A stretch of 64,000 nucleotides of DNA. It comes from Pseudomonas rustica. Its GTDB lineage: Bacteria; Pseudomonadota; Gammaproteobacteria; Pseudomonadales; Pseudomonadaceae. The translations under genes and the position numbers were made by a program. This document shows positions 17,837-24,974 of this stretch, piece by piece; the stretch's first letter is position 1, and each line of letters starts with the position of its first letter. The stretch lies in the NCBI RefSeq assembly GCF_018336155.1, contig NZ_JAGYHF010000014.1, positions 50,724 to 114,723 of the forward strand, read 5' to 3'. The notes below the pieces were generated by a model that ran no database searches, was not told the DNA's origin, and saw only the letters and a list, made by a program, of their open reading frames with translations.

Positions 17837-19021
17837 ATGGTGACGCGATTTGAATGGCGCACTTCACTGTGCGCCGCCGATTTCCCCGAAGCAGCGTATG
17901 AAGCGCTGCGTCTGCGGGTGACGGATCACACGCCGTTCAACAACCTCGGTTGGTTGTGCGCGGCCGAGCAGGCCCTTGGCACGGATGAGCGTCTGCACAT
18001 CCTGCTGGGTTGGGAAGCGGACGAATTGCGTCTGTGCCTGCCGCTGGTGGCGAGTCGCGAACGCTTTGCCGGCGTGCCGTTTCGGGTGCTGCATCACTTG
18101 GGTTATCCGCTGGCAGATCGCTTGGCGTTGTTGTCGCTGCTGGGCGCTGAGGACATGCGTCAGGCGCTGAATATGATTCGCCAACGTGTGCCCCACGCGC
18201 TGCTGCAACTCAATGAATTGTCCGAACCTGCCGGTGAAGAAAGTGCGCTCACCGAATGGATGGCGCACAGCTCCACCGGTGAACGACGGCTGAGTTGTCG
18301 AGTGCCGGTGCACCTGATCAGCGAGGCCGATCATCAGGAAGTCTCCGGTGATCCGCGCTACAAACTGCGACGGGCGCGCAAGCGGATCGCCGCGTGTGGC
18401 GCTGAAGTGCGCAGAATTATTCCCGACGCGATGAGCATGGGCCCGTTGTTGCAGGCCATCAGCGAAGTCGAAGCGGTGAGCTGGAAAGGTGACGAAGGCG
18501 TAGGTATTTTTGCCAGCGAACCCAGTCGCCAATTGATCGAACGCGCGTTCATCGCCCTCGCCGGCCAAGGCCTGGTTCGGGTGGTCACGCTGGAGTTGAA
18601 CGGGCGCTGCATCAGCTATCGCCTCGGCCTGCTGGAACAAGGCCGGCTCTACGATTACAACCTCGCCTTCCTGCCGCAGTACGCCGATCTGGGCAGTGGC
18701 CGGGTGCTGCTGGAGGAATGGATTCGCTGGGGGCTCGACGATCACTGGCACTGGATCGATGCCTCGCGGGTCAGCCTGGAAAACTCCAGCCATCAACTGC
18801 ACGAACGCATGACCGGACAACTGGAGCACTGGCGCTGGAGTTTTTATTCCTGGCGGCCGAGTGGTCTTGTCCTCGGCCTGGGCTTGCGCCTGTGGCATCG
18901 ACTCAAGCCGCGCGTACAAGCCTGGCGGGCGCGGCGTGCCGAGCAAGCGAAACCTGTTTTGAAACCTGTCGCGATCACCACGGAGGGCGAACATGCCACG
19001 CCAAGTCATAGTCAACGCTGA
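17837..19021 (+). CDS. FemAB/CelD-like GNAT acyltransferase
   Basis: 394 residues starting 4 bp after the preceding stop. The C-terminal half has the Acetyltransf_6 (CelD/BcsL) pattern: DPRYKLRRARKRIAACGAE, then the acyl-donor core RVVTLELNGRCISYRLGLLE, YDYNLAFLPQYADLGSG and HWIDASRVSLENSSHQ. Proteins of this family occur in cellulose and other exopolysaccharide clusters and are thought to acylate sugars, or to be FemAB-like transferases. No signal peptide; cytoplasmic. The next gene begins 29 bp inside its 3' end, so they are probably translationally coupled. Confidence 0.85.
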   Translation: MVTRFEWRTSLCAADFPEAAYEALRLRVTDHTPFNNLGWLCAAEQALGTDERLHILLGWEADELRLCLPLVASRERFAGVPFRVLHHLGYPLADRLALLSLLGAEDMRQALNMIRQRVPHALLQLNELSEPAGEESALTEWMAHSSTGERRLSCRVPVHLISEADHQEVSGDPRYKLRRARKRIAACGAEVRRIIPDAMSMGPLLQAISEVEAVSWKGDEGVGIFASEPSRQLIERAFIALAGQGLVRVVTLELNGRCISYRLGLLEQGRLYDYNLAFLPQYADLGSGRVLLEEWIRWGLDDHWHWIDASRVSLENSSHQLHERMTGQLEHWRWSFYSWRPSGLVLGLGLRLWHRLKPRVQAWRARRAEQAKPVLKPVAITTEGEHATPSHSQR

Positions 19022-19784
19022 CGATTTCGGCCTCAGCCCGAACGAAAACGCGGTGATCTTCGCTGCCTTTCAGGCCGGGGTCATCAGTTCTGCCACGGCC
19101 ATGGCCAACATGCCGGCGTTCGAAGCGGCGTGCGCGATGGCCCGGCATCCGACGCTGCAAGGCCGGGTTGGATTGCACTTCAACCTGACTTACGGGCGAC
19201 CGTTGAGTCAGGCAATTCTCAAGCGCCGTACCTTCTGCGACGACCATGGCGTGTTCGACCTGAGTCTGCCGCGCCGTCGGTTGTGGCTCAGTCGCGAAGA
19301 CCGCGAGGCGGTGCGTGAAGAATTGCAAGCGCAGTGGCAGCGTTGCGTCGATCACGGTGTGCGGCCGAGTCATATCGATTCGCACCAGCACGTGCACAAC
19401 ATCTGGCCGATCGGCGAGATCGTCGCGCGGTTTGCCGCGCATCAAGGTGTGCCGATTCGACTGGCGCGCAATCTGGGGCAAAACCTCAATCTGCCCAAGC
19501 GCGTGTTCAAGGGTTTGCTCAATTGGCGCTTGCAGAGTCTGGCGGGTGTGACGGCTGACTATGTGTGCACGCCGATCGACCTGCGCAATGACATTTCGCC
19601 GACCGACGGCGTGCTGGAAATCGTCGCGCACCCGACGCAACTTGGCAGCGATTTTGGTGATGCTTATCTCAACCCTGACGAGTCCCTGAGCCGCGTGCTA
19701 GAGCAGAGTTTGACGGGCGTTCCACGGGTTTCCTATGCCGATCTGAACAAGGATTTTCTACGCGGTACCGCCGCACTCGATTGA
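18993..19784 (+). CDS. YdjC/ChbG-family carbohydrate deacetylase
   Basis: 263 residues. The ATG at 18993 lies inside the end of the previous gene with GGAGGGC upstream. Family motifs are complete: NADDFGLSPNENAVI (two metal-site aspartates at 10-11), RVGLHFNLT, SHIDSHQHVHN, and VEIVAHP-like EIVAHPTQLGSDF. Relatives remove N-acetyl groups from chito-oligosaccharides (ChbG) or from hopanoid or glycan intermediates (HpnK). It is the second deacetylase of the locus and sits between acyltransferase genes. Cytoplasmic. Confidence 0.9.
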   Translation: MPRQVIVNADDFGLSPNENAVIFAAFQAGVISSATAMANMPAFEAACAMARHPTLQGRVGLHFNLTYGRPLSQAILKRRTFCDDHGVFDLSLPRRRLWLSREDREAVREELQAQWQRCVDHGVRPSHIDSHQHVHNIWPIGEIVARFAAHQGVPIRLARNLGQNLNLPKRVFKGLLNWRLQSLAGVTADYVCTPIDLRNDISPTDGVLEIVAHPTQLGSDFGDAYLNPDESLSRVLEQSLTGVPRVSYADLNKDFLRGTAALD

Positions 19785-19897
19785 GTTACATACCTTGCAA
19801 CACTTTCGAAGATGGCACTTTGAAATGAACTGGCAAGGGTGATCTATACCCACAAAAGCGACATCCACAACACCGGGCTTCGGCCACGGAGGGCATC

Positions 19898-20590
19898 ATG
19901 AGCTTTATCAAAAAACTACAAGAACGCATCCGCCAAAAAGGCTTGGGCCGCACCTTCGGCACGTTGTGGAAACGTTACGTGTTTTTCCATTGGGAACTGT
20001 TGTGGATGGAGCGCGACCTGGTCACTCCGGTGCCGCCGCACAAGCTGCGTCCGTACGAGGGCCTGAGCAAAGTCGACATTACGCCGGAGAATGCGATCGC
20101 GTTCAGCAAGCATTTTGGTGACCGCGTGGAGACCATGGCGGAGCTCGCCGCCGAGGGTCACACCGGGCATATGTACCTCGATGCGGAGGGGCATGCGGTC
20201 GGGTTTATCTGGGGCAGCATTCGCGACTATCACGACCGTCATTATTACGGCTGCACCTTCCCGGTGAAGCAGGGTGAATTCTTTGAGTTTGGCGGTGAGA
20301 TGATCCGCGCGTATTTCGGCAGCAGCCTGTCGGTGGACGTGCAGGTGGCGCTGTGGGAAGCGATGGCGGCGCAGGGTTGCAACAAAGTGGTGGACGTCTG
20401 TGAGACGCACAATATTCCGGCGCTGAAGCTGCACATTCGCATGGGCTATCACGAGCAGGGGCGCGTGATGCACGTGTATTGCCTGTTCGGACGCTGGAAG
20501 TTTTTCCGTGAGACGCGGTATGAGGGTTCGCGGCTTGAACCGCTGCGCAAACCGGGGCGGCCGGTGGTGAGTGCGGCGGCGCAGGCTTGA
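19898..20590 (+). CDS. GNAT-like N-acyltransferase, second paralogue
   Basis: 230 residues, aligned end to end with the 17143-17832 product (same N-terminal basic helix, ELLWMERDLV, EGHTGHMYLD, GEFFEFGGE and IPALKLHIRMGY). GGAGGG lies just before the ATG. The pair brackets the FemAB-like and YdjC genes, which points to duplication within the locus. Divergence is spread over the whole protein, so the duplication is not recent. Different acyl donors or acceptors for the two copies are possible. A 113-bp gap separates it from the YdjC gene, so a separate promoter cannot be excluded. Confidence 0.8.
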   Translation: MSFIKKLQERIRQKGLGRTFGTLWKRYVFFHWELLWMERDLVTPVPPHKLRPYEGLSKVDITPENAIAFSKHFGDRVETMAELAAEGHTGHMYLDAEGHAVGFIWGSIRDYHDRHYYGCTFPVKQGEFFEFGGEMIRAYFGSSLSVDVQVALWEAMAAQGCNKVVDVCETHNIPALKLHIRMGYHEQGRVMHVYCLFGRWKFFRETRYEGSRLEPLRKPGRPVVSAAAQA

Positions 20591-20624
20591 TTCAGTTCCG
20601 GAATTTGTATCGGCACTGATGTCG

Positions 20625-20693
20625 TCATCGCGAGCAGGCTCACTCCTACATTTGAAATGCATTCCCCTGTAGGAGTGAGCCTGCTCGCGATGA
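20625..20693. repeat. REP-like inverted repeat (TAGGAGTGAGCCTGCTCGCG type)
   Basis: Two 26-bp arms (20625-20650 and 20668-20693) are exact reverse complements around a short spacer. It lies between the convergent ends of the acyltransferase and methyltransferase genes. Confidence 0.85.
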
Positions 20694-20717
20694 GGCCGGT
20701 AGCCGCGCAGATTATTA

Positions 20718-21515
20718 TCAGGTCTTGATGGCGACCAGGGTAAAGCACATCGGCATCTGCGCCTCGCGATTCAGGTACTGGTCATACACCTCTTCCCGAT
20801 TCGAATGCGGGTATTCCCTGAAGTGCGCAATGTTCAGCCCTGCCCCGATGGCGCCGCTGAAAATCGCCCCCAACGTATGCACAAACCAATACGACTTCGC
20901 CGCCTGCTGCTCAACCTTGCCGACATACACAATCGGCTCCTCCTGCACAAATGGCTCGGTGCGGAAGTACGAACTGGCGAGCTGATACGGATCCTCCGCA
21001 TCCGGATCAACCATTTCCAGAAACGGATGGGTTTCATAGATCACCAGTTTCCCTCCCGGTTTCAGCGTCGAGACGACATGACGGAAAAACTCGCCAATGT
21101 CCGGCATCCAGCCGAACACGCCAATGGTGATCAGCGCCAAGTCAAAACGGTTGTGCAAGGACGCCGGCAAATGATGGATATCGGTCTCGATGAACTCGGC
21201 GTTGTGTGGTGAACGGCGGTTCAGCTCACGCGCCTGTTCGAGAAACGCCGCCGACTGATCGACACCGACCACACTCCGCGCACCGTGGGCAAACAGCGAC
21301 AGACTCTCGCGGCCATTGTTGCAGCACAGCTGAATCACATCCTTACCATCGACCTCAAGCAACCCGCTCAAGGTCTCATCAAGACAAGAGAAATCCGCCT
21401 GCGCAACTTCGCTGAGCAAGTCCTGCCAGTCAGGCGAATCCTCATGATGGCGGGCGGAATCGTTCCACGCCTGTCGATTGCTCTCGATGGCGGTTTTGTT
21501 ATTAGGCACTTCCAT
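20718..21515 (-). CDS. class I SAM-dependent methyltransferase
   Basis: 265 residues. A Rossmann methyltransferase core has motif I as VIQLCCNNGRESLSLF, motif II VVGVDQS, and FDLALITIGVFGW followed by LKPGGKLVIYETHPF. Motif I carries Cys-Cys-Asn in place of the usual Gly-x-Gly centre, as in some Methyltransf_11/25 members. The long C-terminal part (YFRTEPFVQEEP...) probably covers the substrate. It is a single gene convergent with the polysaccharide locus. Substrate unknown. Confidence 0.85.
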   Translation of the reverse strand: MEVPNNKTAIESNRQAWNDSARHHEDSPDWQDLLSEVAQADFSCLDETLSGLLEVDGKDVIQLCCNNGRESLSLFAHGARSVVGVDQSAAFLEQARELNRRSPHNAEFIETDIHHLPASLHNRFDLALITIGVFGWMPDIGEFFRHVVSTLKPGGKLVIYETHPFLEMVDPDAEDPYQLASSYFRTEPFVQEEPIVYVGKVEQQAAKSYWFVHTLGAIFSGAIGAGLNIAHFREYPHSNREEVYDQYLNREAQMPMCFTLVAIKT

Positions 21516-21605
21516 GGCGCACTCCGGACGATGCTCGTAATTGAGCGAAACCGAGTCTAAATCACCCCGCCAATCGCGATTGTTGCAAACTTGTAAGCCA
21601 CACCG

Positions 21606-21698
21606 TGTAGGAGCTGCCGCAGGCTCGGGCCGCGTTCGGACGATCTTTTGATCCTGCTTTTAAAGATCAAAAGATCGCAGCCTGCGGCAGCTCCTACA
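21606..21698. repeat. REP-like inverted repeat (GTAGGAGCTGCCGCAGGC type)
   Basis: The outer arms TGTAGGAGCTGCCGCAGGCT and their complement end at 21698. Inner GATCTTTTGATC/GATCAAAAGATC segments add a second palindrome. It ends about 95 bp before the toxin remnant and may mark the deletion breakpoint. Confidence 0.85.
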
Positions 21699-21792
21699 TA
21701 TCTGAGTGTTTATGCCTACAAGTGTCGGCGAATTATCAAAACAGATAGCGGACACGGCTGACTATTCAACTCGGCTCACATGGATATCCTCA

Positions 21793-21840
21793 CGAAGCGC
21801 AGACATCCGCCGCGCACAAAAAATGGCTAAGGAGGTTTAA
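21793..21840 (+). pseudogene. C-terminal remnant of a RelE/HigB-like toxin gene
   Basis: In the frame ending at TAA 21838-21840, the codons read SADIRRAQKMAKEV. This matches the usual end of the RelE-like 'addiction module killer' family, which has a DI-x-x-A-[KR] helix after GGDKS(T/S)Q. The remaining toxin sequence is absent; upstream codons do not resemble the family. The stop lies 2 bp before the antitoxin ATG, the normal spacing of an intact operon. The AAGGAGG ribosome site of the antitoxin is formed by the last toxin codons, which may explain why this piece survives. Confidence 0.6.
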
Positions 21841-21842
21841 CC

Positions 21843-22151
21843 ATGAGCCAGACTTTGACGAATTTCGACATGGCAGCACTGCTGGACAGTGACGAAGCCA
21901 TCAGCGAATACCTGTCTCAGGTACTCGCAGACGGGGATAACGAAGAGTTTCTTCGTGCAATCGGCTATGTGCTTAAGGCACGCGGAATGACGCAGATAGC
22001 CAAAACGTCAGGCATGGGTCGCGAGAGTCTGTACAAGGCGTTCGCGCCGGGTGCAAAACCGCGCTTCGACACGGTTTTGAAAGTTATGCATGCCCTCGGC
22101 ATTGATCTTTACGCACAGCCAGGGCATGCGATCAATCACCCAGTCGCTTGA
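21843..22151 (+). CDS. HigA-like addiction-module antidote protein (orphan)
   Basis: 102 residues of the putative addiction-module antidote family. FDMAALLDSDEAISEYLSQVL is the N-terminal toxin-binding part. LKARGMTQIAKTSGMGRESLYKAFAPG is a helix-turn-helix with the family's xRExLYKAL signature, followed by FDTVLKVMHALGI. In intact systems it neutralises a RelE-like toxin encoded immediately upstream and represses the operon. Here only a toxin fragment remains, so it is an orphan that could still bind DNA or a related toxin elsewhere. A perfect AAGGAGG lies 8 bp before the ATG. Confidence 0.88.
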   Translation: MSQTLTNFDMAALLDSDEAISEYLSQVLADGDNEEFLRAIGYVLKARGMTQIAKTSGMGRESLYKAFAPGAKPRFDTVLKVMHALGIDLYAQPGHAINHPVA

Positions 22152-22207
22152 ATGCAGGCCAGCTATAGTTAATAGCCTTGGGGAATACCGCACTCGCAGG
22201 TGCCGCC

Positions 22208-22555
22208 ATGCTGATGCTCGAACGGCTGTTGTTGATGGGTTGTCTGCTTGCTGCCACTCAGGCGCAGGCGCTGGACAGCAATTTTGTGTACTACGGGCCT
22301 AACCAGCCCTTTGCCCACCCTGCCCCGTATTCACTGAATGCGACGCCGCCGCGATCGTATGAAGAGGCGGCGCCGCAGGATTTTGTGGTGATCCCGGGTG
22401 ACCATGAGTTCTACGATTCGCAACTGCCGACGGTGGCGGATGCGACGGTGCGGGTGTTTATTCGCACGTACGATGCCGAGCGCGGGATTTATGTGAATGA
22501 TGAAGTGCTGGATCCCGGTTGTTTGCTGGAGTGTTTGAGTCGGCAGCAGCGTTGA
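22208..22555 (+). CDS. small secreted protein of unknown function
   Basis: 115 residues from the ATG at 22208, with AGGTG upstream; the longer frame from a TTG has no ribosome site. A signal peptide (MLMLERLLLMGCLLAATQAQA) is followed by a short, proline- and tyrosine-rich mature part (FVYYGPNQPFAHPAPYSLN) and a two-cysteine end (DPGCLLECLSRQ). No family recognised. A periplasmic or cell-surface protein is inferred from the signal peptide. Confidence 0.6.
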   Translation: MLMLERLLLMGCLLAATQAQALDSNFVYYGPNQPFAHPAPYSLNATPPRSYEEAAPQDFVVIPGDHEFYDSQLPTVADATVRVFIRTYDAERGIYVNDEVLDPGCLLECLSRQQR

Positions 22556-22593
22556 TTCGGGTTGCACGAATATTTTTCAGACACCGAAGAACC

Positions 22594-22684
22594 CTGTGGG
22601 AGCGGGCTTGCTCGCGAAGGCGTTGGGTCAGCCAATGATGGGTTAACTGACACGACGCTTTCGCGAGCAAGCCCGCTCCCACTG
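22594..22684. repeat. REP-like inverted repeat (GTGGGAGCGGGCTTGCTCGC type)
   Basis: Head-to-head REP pair. Arms TGTGGGAGCGGGCTTGCTCG and its complement frame a ~35-bp spacer. It lies between the convergent 22208 gene and the LysR gene. Confidence 0.85.
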
Positions 22685-22718
22685 GGTTTTGCAGGGTTTG
22701 AAAAAACCACTGTAAGGT

Positions 22719-23618
22719 TTAGAGGGCGACGTTGTTCTGGTTCAGGCGTTCGCGCAAAAACTCGACCAACGCCTGCACCGGGCGCGAGGCCTGACGATGC
22801 TGCGGGTACACCGCCGACAACGTCAGCGGCTCCGGACGCAGATCATCCAGCACCGGCACCAGCCGGCCATCCTTCAGCGCTGCGCCGACAATAAAAGTCG
22901 GCAAATACGTAATCCCCATTCCCTGCACCGCCGCATCCCTGAGCAACTCGCCGTTGTTCACGCGCATGCGCCCGGTGACGTTGACCAGCAGCGGCTTGCC
23001 CTGCCCCGCGTTAAACCGCCATTGCACCGAGCGCCCGTGGCCGTAAGGCAGGCAATCGTGGTTGAGCAGTTCTTCCGGTTTCAACGGCGTCCCGCGCTCA
23101 GCCAGGTAAGCCGGACTCGCGCAATACACCCGTTCGATCGACGCGATGCGCCGGGCGATCAACGTTGAGTCTTCCAGCACACCAATGCGCAGCGCCAGGT
23201 CATAACCCTCGCCCAGCAAATCAACCGGCCGATCACTCAGATCCACCTCTACCGTGACCTCGCGATAGCGCTGCAAAAACATCGGCAGCAGACAACCGAG
23301 GTGCGCGACGGCAAACGACAGCGGCGCGCTCACGCGAATCGTTCCGCGCGGCTCGGCGGTCTGCCCGGCGATGCCCTGCTCGACCTGTTCGACTTCGCCC
23401 AGCAGGCGCAAGGCCGATTCGTAGTAGCTCTGGCCCAACGGAGTGACGTCGAGGCGCCGGGTCGAGCGATTCAACAATCGCACGCCGAGGCGTTCTTCCA
23501 ACTGCATCAAACGCCGGCTGACGAACTGCTTGGACAAGCCCAACTGATCGGCCGCGGCGGTGAAGCTGCCGGAGTCCATGACCTGGCAAAAAATACGCAT
23601 GTCTTCGAACGGGTTCAT
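22719..23618 (-). CDS. LysR-family transcriptional regulator
   Basis: 299 residues from the ATG at 23618; a GTG six bases earlier is also open. The N-terminal helix-turn-helix (FCQVMDSGSFTAAADQLGLSKQFVSRRLMQLEERLGVRLL) is followed by a periplasmic-binding-like effector domain. It matches the subgroup whose neighbours are divergent redox or hydrolase genes. It is divergent from the esterase at 23847, which is the likely target. A REP element lies in the shared intergenic region. Confidence 0.92.
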   Translation of the reverse strand: MNPFEDMRIFCQVMDSGSFTAAADQLGLSKQFVSRRLMQLEERLGVRLLNRSTRRLDVTPLGQSYYESALRLLGEVEQVEQGIAGQTAEPRGTIRVSAPLSFAVAHLGCLLPMFLQRYREVTVEVDLSDRPVDLLGEGYDLALRIGVLEDSTLIARRIASIERVYCASPAYLAERGTPLKPEELLNHDCLPYGHGRSVQWRFNAGQGKPLLVNVTGRMRVNNGELLRDAAVQGMGITYLPTFIVGAALKDGRLVPVLDDLRPEPLTLSAVYPQHRQASRPVQALVEFLRERLNQNNVAL

Positions 23619-23716
23619 TGTCACTCTCTGGTGGACAGTTAAACGCTTTATAGCCGCTTTTTCACTTTCGAGCAGCTCATTAATCTGTGCTCACGGTTTG
23701 AAAATAACCCTGAACA

Positions 23717-23820
23717 CGTAGGAGCTGCCGCAGGCTGCGATCTTTTGATCTTGATCTGCGGTGACGCGGGTAAAAGGCAAAAACAGGATCAAAAGATCGC
23801 AGCCTGCGGCAGCTCCTACA
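23717..23820. repeat. REP-like inverted repeat (GTAGGAGCTGCCGCAGGC type)
   Basis: Arms CGTAGGAGCTGCCGCAGGCT and its complement, with inner GATCTTTTGATC palindromes. It sits only 26 bp before the esterase ATG, so any LysR-controlled promoter must be upstream of, or inside, the repeat. Confidence 0.85.
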
Positions 23821-23846
23821 TCACACATTCGAAAATGGAATTGAAC

Positions 23847-24866
23847 ATGAACATTAAACAGACCCTCGCCGCTTCCCTCCTCGCCCTGTCCATCGGCAAC
23901 GCGTTCGCCGCCGAGACCTCCGGTGTCGAACACAACACCCAGGCCTTCCTCAACGCCCTCGCCGCTGGCGGTGGCAAACCCCTTGAGCAACTCAGCCCGA
24001 AGGATGCCCGTGCGGTGCTGACCGGAGCGCAGGCTTCGGTGAAGGTGGACTTGTCCGGTGTTGAAGTCAGCGACAAGGCGATCAAGGTCGATGGCCAGAC
24101 GATCAACCTGAAAGTGGTGCGTCCGGCCAAGGTCAAAGGTGAGTTGCCGGTGTTCATGTTCTTCCACGGTGGCGGCTGGGTGCTCGGCGATTACCCGACG
24201 CACCAGCGCTTGATTCGTGACTTGGTGGTGGGCTCTGGCGCTGTCGCGGTGTACGTCGATTACACGCCGTCGCCGGAAGCGCAGTACCCGACCGCGATCA
24301 ACCAGGCTTACGCCGCGACGAAATGGGTGGCTGAGCACGGCAAGGACATCGGTGTCGACGGCAAGCGTCTGGCGGTGGCCGGCAACAGTGTCGGCGGCAA
24401 CATGGCGGCGGTTGTGGCGTTGATGGCCAAGGAACAGAAAACCCCGGCACTGCGCTTCCAGTTGTTGATGTGGCCGGTGACCAACGCGCAGTTTGACGAC
24501 GGTTCGTACCAGCAATTTGCCGAGGGCCATTTCCTCACCAAAGGCATGATGCAGTGGTTCTGGGACAACTACACCACCAACCCGGCCGAGCGCGCGCAGA
24601 TCCATGCTTCGCCGCTGAACGCCAGCGCCGAACAGCTCAAAGGCTTGCCTGCTGCACTGGTGCAGACCGCCGAATTCGACGTGTTGCGTGACGAAGGTGA
24701 AGGCTATGCGCGGCACCTCGATGCGGCCGGCGTGGCGGTGACCTCGGTGCGTTACAACGGGATGATTCATGACTTTGGTTTGCTCAACCCGCTGAGCCAG
24801 ATTCCTGAGGTGAAAGCGGCGGTGCGTCAGGCGGCGGCTGAGTTGAAGACTCATCTGAATCCTTAA
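23847..24866 (+). CDS. secreted alpha/beta hydrolase (HSL-type esterase/lipase)
   Basis: 339 residues from the ATG at 23847, where a clear signal peptide starts (MNIKQTLAASLLALSIGNAFA). The frame is open upstream through the REP element, which is not coding. The oxyanion-hole motif FFHGGGWVLGD and the nucleophile elbow GNSVGG identify the hormone-sensitive lipase family. TAEFDVLRDEGEGYARHL and MIHDFGLLNP hold the Asp and His of the triad. It should hydrolyse small ester substrates in the periplasm or outside. Divergent LysR gene next door. Confidence 0.9.
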   Translation: MNIKQTLAASLLALSIGNAFAAETSGVEHNTQAFLNALAAGGGKPLEQLSPKDARAVLTGAQASVKVDLSGVEVSDKAIKVDGQTINLKVVRPAKVKGELPVFMFFHGGGWVLGDYPTHQRLIRDLVVGSGAVAVYVDYTPSPEAQYPTAINQAYAATKWVAEHGKDIGVDGKRLAVAGNSVGGNMAAVVALMAKEQKTPALRFQLLMWPVTNAQFDDGSYQQFAEGHFLTKGMMQWFWDNYTTNPAERAQIHASPLNASAEQLKGLPAALVQTAEFDVLRDEGEGYARHLDAAGVAVTSVRYNGMIHDFGLLNPLSQIPEVKAAVRQAAAELKTHLNP

Positions 24867-24870
24867 AAAC

Positions 24871-24948
24871 AAAAGATCGCAGCCTGCGGCAGCTCCTACA
24901 TTGGAATGCAATTTTCTGTAGGAGCTGCCGCAGGCGGCGATCTTTTTA
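24871..24948. repeat. REP-like inverted repeat (GTAGGAGCTGCCGCAGGC type)
   Basis: Arms AAAAGATCGCAGCCTGCGGC... and its complement ending GGCGATCTTTTT, only 4 bp after the esterase stop. The stem followed by a T run could act as a terminator for the esterase transcript. Confidence 0.8.
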
Positions 24949-24974
24949 CTGGCAAGCACCGCGGAGCTTCGGTC

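Larger units (their letters stand above)
1579..20590 (+). other. exopolysaccharide biosynthesis locus (Wzx/Wzy type)
   Basis: Seventeen consecutive plus-strand genes contain all parts of a Wzx/Wzy-dependent polysaccharide pathway. These are nucleotide-sugar synthesis (Ugd, epimerase), initiating transferase, glycosyltransferases, flippase, polymerase, chain-length protein, outer-membrane export protein, plus deacetylases, acyltransferases and a secreted glycosidase. Stop-start overlaps of the ATGA or TAATG kind join most neighbours from 1579 to 16826, indicating one transcript with translational coupling. A REP element at 16937-17050 interrupts it before the acyltransferase block. The gene order is not that of alginate, Psl, Pel, cellulose or levan loci. 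Confidence 0.85.
21516..21842. other. 327-bp intergenic region with REP element and toxin-gene remnant
   Basis: No intact gene. It holds the promoter side of the methyltransferase gene, a REP element at 21606-21698 and, directly before the antitoxin, the last codons of a lost toxin gene. Sequence between 21546 and 21605 shows no toxin similarity. Confidence 0.7.
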
